Shown: piece after piece, positions 1 to 15,344 of the stretch | Position numbering within the stretch: position 1 is the first letter of the stretch | Layout: every line of letters begins with the position of its first letter | NCBI GenBank assembly: GCA_034406715.1 | Contig: CP137866.1 | Span: 930,001-994,000, forward strand | Length of the DNA: 64,000 nt | Source of the DNA: Rhodotorula mucilaginosa | Taxonomy: Eukaryota > Basidiomycota > Microbotryomycetes > Sporidiobolales > Sporidiobolaceae | Direction of reading: 5' to 3' | The notes under the pieces: model-generated | What the model was told of the DNA's origin: nothing | Databases searched by the model: none | The model's input: the letters and a program-made list of their open reading frames with translations, nothing else | Made by a program: the position numbers and the translations under genes

Positions 1-1540
1 TAGGTCCGATTCGGGTACGATGAGGTGCAAGTGCGAGAGGACTTCGTGTCGCAAAGTCGAGAGTGGCACGGCCCCCGCCGCCGCCGCCGTCGTCGTCGTG
101 GTTGCTGCGCTCGAACGAGCATAGGCAATGGCGCGAGAGACGTGACCTTTCCGGAACCCTTGAGCGAGAAACTCTTGCTCGACGATGCGCTCGTCGGCCG
201 TCCAGCCAGCGCCAGAAACGGGCGTCGCCGTCCCCGCCGGCGAATAATCGGCCGCATCGGCATGATCATCCAACGCCGCATTGCCATTGTCGCCGTCCCC
301 GTCGCCGTTACCCATCCTCAACAAGTCGGCGTCGCTCAGATCGGGCAACGAGTCGCGAATGGTTCGTTCGACAAGATCCCGCAAGGCGGTCGGCATCCGA
401 ACTTCGGGCGCTTCGAGCCAATATTTCGGCATCGGGGCCGGCTTGCTGCTATTGGTCGACGCAAGCACCGATCTGTTGGGACCCGCCGGCGCACCGCCTG
501 GAGTGGCGGATCGAGATGTCGAAGCGGAAGGCGGACCTGAGCCGTTCCGAGAGGAAGAGGCGGCGGACGGCGCCACCGAAGGAGGAGGCGGAGGCGCCGC
601 TGCTGCCGTCTCGAATGGAGTTGTAGACCAGAGCCATTGCTTATTGGGAGTCGAAGCAGCTTTCTCCTTCTCCAGCGCGGCCCAGTAATCTGTGTTGCGG
701 GAAAAGGTCAGCCCCCCCGAGTTTCGAGTTACGGAAGAGCGCAGGTGGACTTTGAATCACCTCTTGTTGAGGGAGGTAACTGGAGATTGAGTCGGAGGTT
801 GTTGGAAAACCGGAACAGGGCGTAGACCGCGGCCCAATGTCTTGAAAAGAAGGGCGGAAGAGTCAGTCACATGGGTGGCGAGTCTTCCTCCTCCAGCTTG
901 CTTGCTCGCCGTTGTTCGACTCACTTGGCCTCCATCGCGCTCGGTTTCTCGACCGCTATTGCTGACGGAGCTGTGGACACTTCAAGAGTCAGCGCAACGG
1001 AGCAAGACTTTTCGCGGAACAGGACATGGGAGTAGGGAAACTGACGCGGCGGCGGACGCATGTAGACGGTCTCGGACTCTCCCGACTTGGGGTTCTTTCT
1101 GCGCAGAGTGACGCTCGCGGTCCACGAGTTGGGTTCGGAGCCCTTTTTCGGGTCGACCGAGGGGCGGTCCCAGCCGGATTTCTGGCAGCGTTCGGTGAGC
1201 AACGAGAGCGGCGTCTTGTACCCGACGGCTGTTCGGCGTTCGGGCGTTTCCTCTGGTCAGCTCTGATTCCTGACGACGAGGGTTACTTCCTCCAGGGCGT
1301 GCGGCTATGCCGCTCTTCGGGGCAAGTTTCCGTGAGGTGAGGGAGGGGCGACTCACGGAAAAGGGGTGGTGGACGCGGCGTCTCTCCCGGAGCGAGCGGC
1401 GCGGGTGCCGGTTTGCTCGAGCCTGCGTTTCCCGACTTGACAATGTTGGCTTTCCTCCTCCCCGGGGGCTTTGCGGCGGTCGAGGATTTCGAGTCGACAG
1501 GCGGCGGGAGAGGCGGCGCAGTGGGCCGAGATTTGCCCAT
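1..1540 (-). CDS. DExH-box RNA helicase, YLR419W/DHX29-DHX57-like, N-terminal part (cut by window edge)
   Basis: Only about 393 N-terminal residues lie in the window; the helicase core is beyond the left edge. I read five exons in consistent phase: 1540-1357, 1228-1046, 970-925, 840-761 and 689-1. The start is ATG at 1540, giving MGKSRPTAPP. Recognition rests on the pre-helicase region: KTPLSLLTERCQKSGWDRP, then VEKPSAMEAK spliced to HWAAVYALFRFSNN, an arrangement typical of YLR419W/DHX29-type proteins. A helical segment (WTADERIVEQEFLAQGF) resembles the UBA-like part of the family. Low-complexity Ala/Ser/Pro linkers lie between. Family members unwind structured RNA, and DHX29 acts on the 43S ribosomal complex. 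The exact orthologue cannot be fixed without the core. It is divergently transcribed from SIN3 across 211 bp. Confidence 0.75.
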
Positions 1541-1751
1541 TCTGGATCGGTTCTTTCGGCGGACCGGGCCTACTCTAGCTTGCGAGTGTACTGGCAGTAC
1601 CTGCGAGTGAAAGGAAGGCGTAGAGTGATCCGCTCGAGGTTCCGCCTTGAGTTCGTCTCGAGTGCGGCTCTCGCTTTTCTCGTTCAACTCGTTGGCGCTC
1701 TCCTGCAAGCCGAGAGCTGGAGCAGGACAGCAGAAGAGCTAGCCGTCCACC
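1541..1751. promoter_or_regulatory. Shared divergent promoter of helicase and SIN3
   Basis: These 211 bp separate two divergent start codons (1540 minus, 1752 plus), so both 5' leaders and core promoters must fit here or overlap. No TATA box was recognised by eye. Confidence 0.5.
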
Positions 1752-4700
1752 ATGCAGTCCCAACCTGGGTCTGTGCCCGGAGGACCGGTGGCAGCCGGCC
1801 ATTTGCCGTCACCGTCGACCGCACAGCAGCAGCAGCAACAGCAACCGCAACAGCAACCGCCGCCGCAGAGACCGCAGAGCAGTCACCAGCCAGCTCAGAA
1901 CAGCGCACAGGCTAGACCACCGCAGCAGCAACCGCAGCAACCACCCGCGCAGCAGCAGCAGCCGACCCAAGCCCCGCTCAACGTCCGCGGTATGGCCGCC
2001 TCTCTGGAGAGTGTAGCGTCTACAAGACTGACCCTTTGTCGCTCCTAGATGCGCTGCACTATCTGGACCGCGTCAAGCAGCAGTTTGCCAACGACTACGA
2101 CGGTCAGTCTTCCCACTCCGCCTCCCTCCGCTCCTCCTTCGGGTACTGACCCCGATTGCCTGGGCTGCGCAGTCTATGACCAGTTCTTGACGTGAGTGTG
2201 CACTGCGAGCTAGGCGGGAATAGGGTGCCACGAATACTGCCGCTGACCCAAACCTCTCCTCCCCCCTCCCCACCTGGCCGACTCGGCAACTCTGCAGGAT
2301 CATGAAGGATTTCAAGACTCAGACGTACGCTCCCCAATACAGGTCGATGGCCTCGATATTCGTACTGACTTTTCGAACGCGGCACTAACCAGGATTGACA
2401 CACCCGGAGTCATCGACCGCGTCTCGTCCTTGTTCCGCGATCACCCTTCCCTCATCCAGGGCTTCAACACCTTCCTGCCCCCCGGCTACCGCATCGAATG
2501 CCACGTCGCCAACACGAACGGCTCCGTCTCGGGATCCGGAGGCGCAGCAGGCAAGACCAACACGATCACCGTCACGACTCCGATGGGCGTCACGACCCGC
2601 ACGCAAAACGTCTCGACCGCTGGGACTCGCGCCGCCGCGGCGCAGCAGCAGCAGCCACCGCCACCACCGCCACCGTCGTCGAGTCGCCCGCCGGCTTCTG
2701 CCCAACCCGGTCCCGTCTCGGCTCTCTCGCGGCCTCCAGGTCCTACCCCGTCCGTCTCGGCACCTCTGCTCGGTGCAGCCTCGACGACCGCCACGTCGGG
2801 TACGAGCCACCTACCCGGTTCTCGCCTGCCCCCTCTCCCGTCTCAACAACAACAGCAGCAGCAAGCGCCGCCGACCTCGACTGCGCCTGCGACTGCCCCG
2901 CCGACTCGAGCCATCTCGCCGCCGGCGCCGATCCCGCCTTTTGGCGGAGCGCGGACAGCTCCGTGGGCGCAGCAGCTCCAACAGCAGCAGCAAAGAGCCG
3001 CAGCGGCGGCGGCGGCGGGTAGCAGCGCATCGCAGTCGCCGGCGGCAGCGGCGGCAGCGGCGAGTAGTCGGCCCGGTCAAGCAGACACGAAACCGCCGCT
3101 GTCGGCGGCAGGGTCGGGCGGCGGCAGTCCGAGCCCGTACACCCAGCAGTCGCAACAGCCACAATCCGCATCGTCAACCGCGCAACGTGTCGGGGAAAAG
3201 ATATGGCCCACAGCCGCCCGACGAGGAGCTCCCTCCTTCCCGTCGTCGTCGGCGGCGGCGGCGCCGGCGGCGACTACTACTCCCTCTGCTCCCGTTCAAC
3301 CGCATTCGCCCGCCGTGCCCACCTCCGCCGCGAATGCTTCGACGCCCGTCTCGGCACGCGAATCGACACCCATAGTGTCGACGCCTGCGCAGGCCGCTCA
3401 ACAACAACAACAACCGCCGCAGCCGCAGATGATGGAGTTCAACCATGCCATCACCTACGTCAACAAGATTAAGAACCGGTTCGCCAAGGACCCTGAGACG
3501 TACAAGACGTTCCTCGAGATCCTGCAGACGTATCAGAAGGATCAGCGCCCGATTCAAGAGGTGAGTTTTCGCTCATCAAAGCGGTGTTGTTTGTCTTTCT
3601 CTCTCTCCGAAGGCTGACTGAAAAGTGCTTGCGCAGGTGTACACGCAAGTGACTGCGCTGTTCAAGGATGCGCCCGATCTCCTCGACGAGTTCAAGGCCT
3701 TCTTGCCCGACACGTCGGGCCAGGCTGATGCCGCTGCTGCAGCGTCCGGCGGCCCAGGCGCGATGACTCCCGGAGGAGGAGCGGCCGCCGCAGGAAAGAA
3801 GAAGGAGCTCGGCGCGACACGGAGCGCGAGTCAGATCCCTACTGGACCGTCTGCGCCCGGCGGGAAAACGACGTTGGCGCAACAGCAGCAGCAGCAAGCG
3901 GCGAATGTCGGTGCGGGTGCAGCTTCTGCTGCTGGAGAGAAGAAGAAGCGGGCGGCGCCGGGTACGAGCGACAAGGCCAAGGCGAAGCGGGCCAAGATGC
4001 AGCACTTGCAGACTGGATCGGGCGTCGACGGCTCCTCATCGCAGCAGCAGCAGCGAGCTCAATCACAGCAGCAGCAGCAACAGCATGCGACGGAGCAGTT
4101 TGTCCAACAGCAGCAGCAGCTTACGCCGGTCTCGCCGTACGGACCTTCACCCCTCGTGGGCGGTATGGGACCGCAGCAGCATGCGCACGCCCACCCGTAC
4201 GCGGCGGCGCCGCCCGGATTCCCTGGCGCACCGCGACTCCAATCGGCGTACGACTCGTACCTGTCGCAGCACCACAACCCGACGCTCGTCCAGCCGGACG
4301 AGTTCAGCTTCTTCGACCGCGTCAAGAAGCACCTCGACGACCGCGAAGCGTACACCGAGTTCCTCAAGTTGTTGAACCTGTTCACGCAAGAGATCATCGA
4401 CCTCAAGACGCTCGTCAGCAAGGCGTTGCTCTTCTTCGGGAACGATGAAGTGCTCGTCGCGCAGTTCAAGGAACTCGTCGGGTGGGACCCCGTCACGGAC
4501 GGGCGCGCGCAGGGCGAGGAGTGGATCATCGACAACGAGTCGTTCCTCGACCGGCCGCGGGTCGAACTGCACCTCCTCAAGAGCTTCGGTCCGAGCTACC
4601 GCAAGCTCCCCGACTCGGAGATCGACCTCGCCTGCTCCGGACGCGGTCCGCTCGAGTGGTCCGTCCTGAACGACGAGTGGGTCGCGTTCGCGACCTGGGC

Positions 4701-7465
4701 TTCCGAAGGTTCCGGCGCGCACCGCAAGAACCCGTACGAAGAGGCGCTGTACAACTCCGAGCAGGAACGGCACTGGTACTCGTTCCACATCACGTCGATG
4801 GCGCGCACGATCGCGTACCTCGAACCGATCGCGGCCCGACTCGCGCTCATGTCGAGTGAAGAGCGCGCCGCGTTCAAGCTCGGCGGCGGTGGTCCGAACG
4901 GACAGGAAGGCCTGCCAAACGGTGGGCTCGGAGGCACGGCGCCGAGCGTGTACGAGCGCATCATCCGCAAGATCTACGGCAAGGACCACGGTTGGGAGAT
5001 CTTGCAGGCCCTCGAGGACAATCCGGGAGTTGCGGTGCCGATCGTGCTCGCACGGTTGAAGCAAAAGGACGACGAGTGGAAGCGCGCCGAGCGCGAGTGG
5101 AACAAGGTCTGGCGGGAAGTAGTGAGTCGAGAGCCTCGGGAGCTTTTCCCCCTTCTTTTCGCGACGGCGAGGGACAGAGAGCTAAGATCGCCTCCTAAAT
5201 CGGTCACAGGACGCCAAGAACTACTACCGAGCGCTTGACCATCAGGCGATCCCGTTCAAGGCTCTCGACAAGAAGACGACGACAACGTCGAAATCGCTCA
5301 CCGGCGAGATCGAGACGCTGCGCGCAAAGAAGCAAATCAAGCGGTTCGACATCCCGGGTGTCGACATTTCGAGGCACGCGTCGCAGGCGTCGGGAGCCAT
5401 CACCTACCCCACCGATTCAATCTCGCCGTCCTTGCCCCCGCCGCTCCGCCCGTTGCATCAGTTCGAGCTACACATGACCGATCGGAGCGTGCTCTTTGAC
5501 GTGCTCAAACTTACCGTATCCTACCTCGACCGCGACCAGTCCAACTACTCGGCACCGGAACGAGCCCGCGTCGAAAACTTTTTGCGACTCTTTGTCCCTC
5601 TGTTGTGGGGCGTGCCACAAGAGGAGATGGAGGCAAATTTGGGACCGTCGCAGCATTCGGACCAACTCGAGGCAGACGAGGAGGCCGAGACTGATGCCGA
5701 CGCGGCGACCGAAACCGACTCTGCGGCCGGCGATGCTGGCGAGGGCAGCGAAGACGGAGCGTCATCCTCGACCAGTCAGCGCAAACCCGTTGGCAAGCGT
5801 GGCGCTGCCGACCTCCGCAAGCGACTGCTCGTCCATGCCGCCGCCACCGTCGGACGAGCCGGGAACCTGCCCGGGATGAACGGCAAGCCTGGGTCGCGCG
5901 CGGCCTCGCCAAGTGACGAGGGGAGCGAGCTCGGCAAGCTCGCCGACGCGTTGTGGATCCGCCTCACCGAGACCGCAGCCGATGGGCAGCCCGTCGAGCC
6001 GCCGAGTCCGGACCTCGTCATCGAGCCGCGGCGATACAACTTTTTCGCAAACTCGACCTTCTACTGTCTCGTTCGCATCGTTCACGTGCGTTTGCTGTGG
6101 TGCTTTCCCCGTCTTCCATCCGCTGACCTCTCTTCCGTGAAACAGACCCTGTATCATCGACTCCTCGCCTTCAAGCAGCTCGCGGCACAGCTCGCTGCCA
6201 AGCAGAATCACCACCGCCTCAACCCTCTCGGTGTTGAACTCGGTCTATCGGCTCCAGTCCCGACAGTCGATGGCGAAGGCAACGCAGCGGAGCACTACTA
6301 CGAGCACCTGCTCGACCTGTCGGAGAAGCTCTTCGACAACGACATCGACGCCTCGACTTTTGAGGAACAGCTCCGTTACATGGTCGGGATCCGCGCCTAC
6401 CCTCTCTTCACGATCGACAAGCTCATCGGGACCGCCATCAAGCATGTGCGTTCAAACAGTCCGTGCCACCTGATTCGCGCACAGTTGCTGACCTGGTTGG
6501 TGTCCAGATTCACACGATCAATTCCGACGGACGGTGTCAAGACATCTTTACCCTCTTGGAGAAAGATCGCGCGCGAGACAGCACGACGCCGCGTCAGCAG
6601 ATCGCGTATCGCATGGAAGTGGAGCAGGTCCTGAACCAGGATGAGAACCTCTACAGGCTCGAATGGGTGCGTTCGCGCGTCGGTCTGTGGCGCAAGTCTC
6701 GTCCCGTCGCACGGCTCGCTGATGATCCCCACCATCGGGCAGATCCCGAGCGCCAACGCCATGACTATCCAACTTCTCGGCAAGGAGGATTTGACCCTCG
6801 ATGATGCCTTCGGATCCGAAACGAAGCTGCACCAGAGTTGGCTCGCCTCGTATGTGCTCGTCTCGCCGAGCGAGGGCATCGGCGCACCCGTCAAGGCCCC
6901 GCTGCTCAAGAGGTGCGTTGCTTTCGCCATATATGCAACTCGTGACCCAAACTAAGTCAGCACGGCGCGCAGGAATCGAAATGTTTCCGCGACCGAGGAG
7001 CCGCCTGCGTTCGAGATCGTACCCGGTCTCGAAGCCAAAGTCGGCGAGAAGGGATACCAGCTCCGCTTCGTGGCCGGCACAGAGTGAGCTTTCTCCCTGC
7101 AGGTCGGGAGATATTCAACAGAGCGCTGACCCTTGTGTCCACTTCACAGGGACTGCCTCTACCGCAGGATCACGTCCGCCACGTCGAGCGAGGAGGCGGA
7201 AACTTCGGCGTCCGTGAATCAGCGACGACAAGAGCGATTCGCCCAGTGGCTGCACCTGCAGCTCAATCCAGAAGAGGAGGAAGAATTAGCAGCAGCCGAG
7301 GTCGCTGCGCAGGAGGGAATGGCGGACGAGGAGGAGGAGAAGGCCGCCGACGCGCAGCCAGACGCTCCGGCGGCAGCGGATGAAGCACCACCGACGGTAG
7401 GAGCGGAGGTACAAGAGGGCGCAGACGCAGTCGTCGGCGACGACGTTGCGATGCAGGAAGACTAG
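1752..7465 (+). CDS. SIN3: SIN3, scaffold of the Sin3-Rpd3 histone deacetylase complex
   Basis: Roughly 1600 residues from about a dozen exons. The N-terminus ([11 protein letters not shown]) is rich in Gln and Pro. Three paired amphipathic helix domains are visible: PAH1 around 2050-2490 ([16 protein letters not shown], assembled from very short exons), PAH2 around 3430-3710 ([16 protein letters not shown]) and PAH3 around 4290-4480 ([20 protein letters not shown]). The histone-deacetylase interaction region follows ([14 protein letters not shown] at about 4590; [12 protein letters not shown] at about 4770). The conserved C-terminal Sin3 domain includes [18 protein letters not shown] (about 6290). 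An acidic tail ends in MQED at the stop 7463-7465. Sin3 acts in the nucleus, where its PAH domains bind repressors and the interaction region binds Rpd3-type deacetylases. The linkers between PAH domains carry long poly-Gln and poly-Ala tracts. Identity is secure; some intron borders are by eye. Confidence 0.93.
1824..1968 (+). repeat. CAG/CAA-rich poly-Gln tract in SIN3 exon 1
   Basis: Runs of cag and caa codons with interspersed Pro codons encode the Gln/Pro-rich N-terminus. Similar tracts recur in the same gene near 2640-2660, 2850-2870, 2975-2995, 3870-3900 and 4045-4125. They are likely length-variable between strains. Confidence 0.7.
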
Positions 7466-7615
7466 AGTAATCTTGTATGGTAGGCTGGGGAAATCTGCAG
7501 TCATGTTGTTCTCTTCTTGCTTGGTCCCGGTCGTGCTCCGGAACGACGAGGACGCGGCTGGCTGAGTGGAGGGTTACATGGACTCGACGGGAGTGATTCT
7601 ACTGAGAGCTGACAT
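7466..7615. other. Convergent 3' intergenic gap SIN3/MAP2
   Basis: 150 bp between the stop codons of SIN3 (plus) and methionine aminopeptidase 2 (minus). Both 3' UTRs must lie here or overlap. No distinct terminator motif was recognised. Confidence 0.4.
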
Positions 7616-9796
<2,181 letters not shown>

Positions 9797-10058
9797 GTTC
9801 TCGTCGCGCACTATGCCGAGCGGTGGATGGGAAAAAGCGAATCCTCGGCGAGGAGAGCAGCTTTCATCCGCCGCGGATGCCTCGGCCGAAAGCACTGGCG
9901 CGCGGGGCAGCTCGAACATAGCACTAGCTCGTAAAGAGGGACAACACTGGCACGACTCGACTCCACAGAACCCGTTCTTTCACTCGCTCGCGAAACACAG
10001 AGGGAAGTGGTTTCTTTTTGCCGAATGAAAAAGAGATCAAGGTTGCCAACAAACTCGT

Positions 10059-10951
10059 CTACTTCTTGCCCTGCTGCTGCTGGGCAATGACCTGTGATAT
10101 AGGAAACAGTCCCAGAGTCAGCATCTTTTCTCCGGCGCAGGAGAGGCAACACAGATTCCCTGAGCGATTGAAGAGGAAGAGGAGGGACCAAACGCACGCG
10201 CTTGACAATCTTGGCCTCCTCGACGAGGAAGGCACGGACGATGCGCTCGCGAACGCAGTTGGCGCAGCGCGAGCCACCGTACGCGCGCTGGACCGTCTTG
10301 ACGCGCTTCGAGACCTGCGCGTACTGGCGCGGGCGAAGGGTCGGGACCTGTGCAGAACAAGGACAATGATGGCGGCGATGGCGCGCGTTCGGGGATACGT
10401 GAGCATACATGACAGCTTCGTGGGAGCTCAGTCAAAAGGGAGTGCGTGTACGTACACCCGGGAGCGCGATGTGGCAGTCACCGCACTTGGGGGCAGCCGC
10501 GGCCTTCTTGACCGTAAGGTAGCGGAGCTTGCCACCTGCACGCACGCAAGGATTACTCTGGTCAGCGGAATGCCCTGCACGCTGACCGCATCTCGTTGAC
10601 TGCTCCTGGGTGTCCTCCATGCTGCCGGTTCATTCCCTTTTCGCTGCATAGCGAACAGTGTTCCCTCCCCTCTGATCGCCTCGCGACGTCCTGCCCTGCC
10701 ATATTCCCAGCGCCAGCGAGTCATGTGTAACGGTTACACTCGCCCGCACGCGTGACCCTCGACGACGTCCCAAGAGCCTAGGCCTCCCAATCCGGGGCGA
10801 AGGCGGCAGCGACCCTCTCCGCTCTTCACGACATTCATACGCGGCTCAAGAGATAGCGGGGACGAGATGTACCCGGGGTCTTTACGATCCGCTTGCCGTT
10901 CGACTTGGTCGAGTAGGACGAGCGGGTACGGAGGGTGACGCGCTGGACCAT
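10059..10951 (-). CDS. RPL34: 60S ribosomal protein eL34
   Basis: A structural protein of the large ribosomal subunit, about 115-120 residues. The start at 10951 gives MVQRVTLRTRSSYSTKSNGK, the canonical eL34 N-terminus. Exon 2 (from 10535) encodes GGKLRYLTVKK and KCGDCHIALPG. The next exon holds QYAQVSKRVKTVQRAYGGS and RCANCVRERIVRAFLVEE, and a last short exon ends VIAQQQQGKK at 10059-10061. The two CxxC pairs fit the zinc site of the family. Exon 1 has 79 coding nucleotides and joins exon 2 in phase. The first intron (10536-10872, 337 nt) is several times longer than others in the window, which is common for fungal ribosomal protein genes. High expression is expected from the family. Confidence 0.95.
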
Positions 10952-11423
10952 GGCGTTAGACTGCTCTCGCGCGTTCGCGTGCGGGTTCCGGGTCGGATTG
11001 GGCGATTACGAGGTCGACAGAGTCGGATATGACGGGTCAGGCGGTCGGCAGGGCCGTAGGGACGGCGAGCAGCGGGGACGAGGCGAGTTTTTCGAGGGCG
11101 GACCGGGCGAGGGGGCGAGGTTGCGAGTTGACGCACACACAGCGGCACGCAGAGGGGCGGCGGGGAGCAAGGGGGCGGGCAGGACACGGTCAGTCAGAGT
11201 CTCTAGGCCCTCGCTCGTCGCTGCACGGCTCACTTGGCGGGGTCGGCTGGGGAACGGCGGCGCGAGGAGAAAGCGCTCGTCTCACCCAGCTCGACTCGTC
11301 CTCGCTTTCGAGCTGCTTCCGCGTCAACGGCTGCCTCGCACTCCGCTCTCTATCTCCACAACGCGCTCTGTAGCAGATGGAGCTTGGACAAACATGATCC
11401 GGAAAAGCTACGGCTTTCAGGCT
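10952..11423. other. RPL34 promoter / RVB2 3' region
   Basis: 472 bp with no convincing gene. It must hold the upstream region of the minus-strand RPL34 gene and the 3' UTR of RVB2. It is GC-rich with purine-rich plus-strand stretches (about 11060-11260). No specific operator was recognised. Confidence 0.4.
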
Positions 11424-13481
<2,058 letters not shown>

Positions 13482-13949
13482 ACTTGCGGCTGTGAGCGAG
13501 TGTGATGACGTGAGAGGCGAACGCAAGCGGGCGGCGTCGAGAAATTTCACCTCGAAGCGGGTCAACTTGCCAACACTCTCGCCTGCTCGAAGGAACAATT
13601 ATCCAGCTGTGATATGCCTGCGCATAGGCATGCGGCTAGCCGCCTTCGTGCTCGCACCCAAAACTGACGCACTCCCGCATCATGAGGTTCGTCGAGGGAT
13701 GCGACGAGGGTCAGCGCAGGGCATCTGGAGGCACTGTCTCAGCAGAATGCAATGCAGGATAAGACTAGCAACAACGGGGAAGTGGAAGATACAGAGGGAC
13801 ATCGTCAGAAGGGGGAGACATGGCGGATGCGAGAGGAGGTCAAGGCGCGAGAGAGCTCCGCCAGCTTCAGGCTCCGATAGAGCGGCCGGAGCGTTCGACC
13901 AGCGGGAGAAAGAAGACGACCGCGCCGAACTGAACGACTCGTCGTCAAG
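13482..13949. other. RVB2 upstream region
   Basis: 468 bp between the RVB2 start and the stop of the next minus-strand gene. No coding pattern or RNA gene was seen. It should contain the RVB2 promoter and leader. Confidence 0.4.
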
Positions 13950-15067
13950 TCAAGTGCGAGGGATGTTGAACAACCCCCGCCCTTTGCCCTTCTGATTGCG
14001 TTGTTCGCGTTCCCACCGCTCGTCGGCGAGGAAAGCTTGCACAGCTTCCTCGAGCTCGCCTCCCTCGCGCACTTGAACCTCCTCGGCGTCGCCCCGGGCC
14101 TGACGGTTCTCCTTCACGAGGGCGGCCTCCTTCTCACGGGCGTCAAAGACTTGGTCGACATAGGCGGTCGCCATTGCCCAGTCGGTGCATTTCGTCTGGG
14201 TCTGGAAACGCCGCACGATGAGCCGTCTTCGCTCGAGGGCGGGAGATAGGAGAGGCTCGGTCGAGGCGGATGGGCGAGCTCCGGGCGGCAGGAGGATGAA
14301 CGGGCGAGTGTGGAGCAGTTGGGGAGTGGTCGAAAGCGTCGACGGTGGCAGACTGTTGTGACGGCACAGAGCGCGTCCCTAAATCCGTATCCTTCTGTCA
14401 GCTATAGCCTTGAGAGTCCAAACTTATCAAGCTGAACTCACATCGATTCCGTACTGCATGCTGAGCCCCAGGAGAGTATCTTCCGGTCGGAGGTAGTGAA
14501 TGTGCGGCTGCGGCCGTTCCTTCTCTCTCGGAAGCTGGCGGCCCTGCGGCGAGGCGCTCGCACCAACGTCGACGTATTCCGGTAGGCACTCGTGAGCAGT
14601 TACGAGACCGCCATCCTGCTCCGCCTTCTTCTGTTGGTCGCCCTCGGTATTCTCCTCATCGGCTGAATCGTCATCGTCGCCCAAGACGAAATCGGCGGCC
14701 GCTGCCGACGCGGCACCGAGTCCATATGGCGGAGGCTGCGCAGATGTGCTATCGTCGATGTCTGGACCGGTTGATGACTGTTGGCTCGATGCGGAAGAGG
14801 CGACGCCGAGGATCTCGTCCGCACCTGTGCACAAGATACATGACTGCGACGCGGCGGAAACTTCAGCAGGCCGGTATTTCATCGAACGAGTATCCCGGCT
14901 GCACTCACCTGTGCCAGCGTGCGCCATTTCCGCGCACATTTCCCGCACACGGTGTGTCCGCAACCAAAGCTGATGGGCGGAGGATCGGGCTTCTCAGAGT
15001 AACTCGGCAGCGGTGCAGAGGTACCCGAGACATCGAGAGTGGCGCAGCATGCCGAACAGAGCTGCAT
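13950..15067 (-). CDS. RING-finger plus LysM-domain protein, intracellular
   Basis: 329 residues from three phase-consistent exons: 15067-14909, 14843-14442 and 14378-13950. The N-terminus forms a C3HC4-like RING: CSAC (residues 4-7), FGCGHTVCGKC (35-45) and, after the first splice, SCILC (54-58). With the alternative acceptor 19 nt downstream the last CxxC pair is lost and the frame closes early, so the upstream acceptor is preferred. An acidic linker follows, then a LysM-like module (about residues 170-235): HYLRPEDTLLGLSMQYGID, RHNSLP, LLHTRPFILLPPG. The C-terminal third is helical and charged. There is no signal peptide, so this is not a secreted chitin-binding effector. RING domains usually act as E3 ubiquitin ligases; the LysM ligand here is unknown. 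I do not know a named orthologue. Confidence 0.8.
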
Positions 15068-15344
15068 CCGGTCTATTTGCAGTGATATGGCGAGCGAGAT
15101 GAGCAGGTAAAAAGGCAGAGTGAGGGAAGCGCCACACGCGCGCATCAATCCGAGAACGGAGAAATCTAGGGATGGAAATGCAATGACTGTGAATGGATGC
15201 AACTAGTGACTCAGGCAAGGTACAAATCCGAGGGACGTCTACGAGCGGGTTAAGTATAAGAGGGAAGTGTCTGTTTCGAAAGGCGAAAAGATAACTGGCG
15301 AGTCCGCGACGAGACCGCGGGCGCATGTCGAGGACCAAGAACGT

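Noticed and set aside
2395-3375. Long overlapping Arg-rich frames inside SIN3
   Set aside because: They are frame shadows of GC-rich and CAG-rich coding sequence; the SIN3 frame has conserved domains.
14143-14367. Alternative C-terminus of the RING-LysM protein in another frame
   Set aside because: That frame ends early and loses the LysM continuation RHNSLP...LLHTRPFILLPP, while the acceptor at 14379 keeps both phase and domain.
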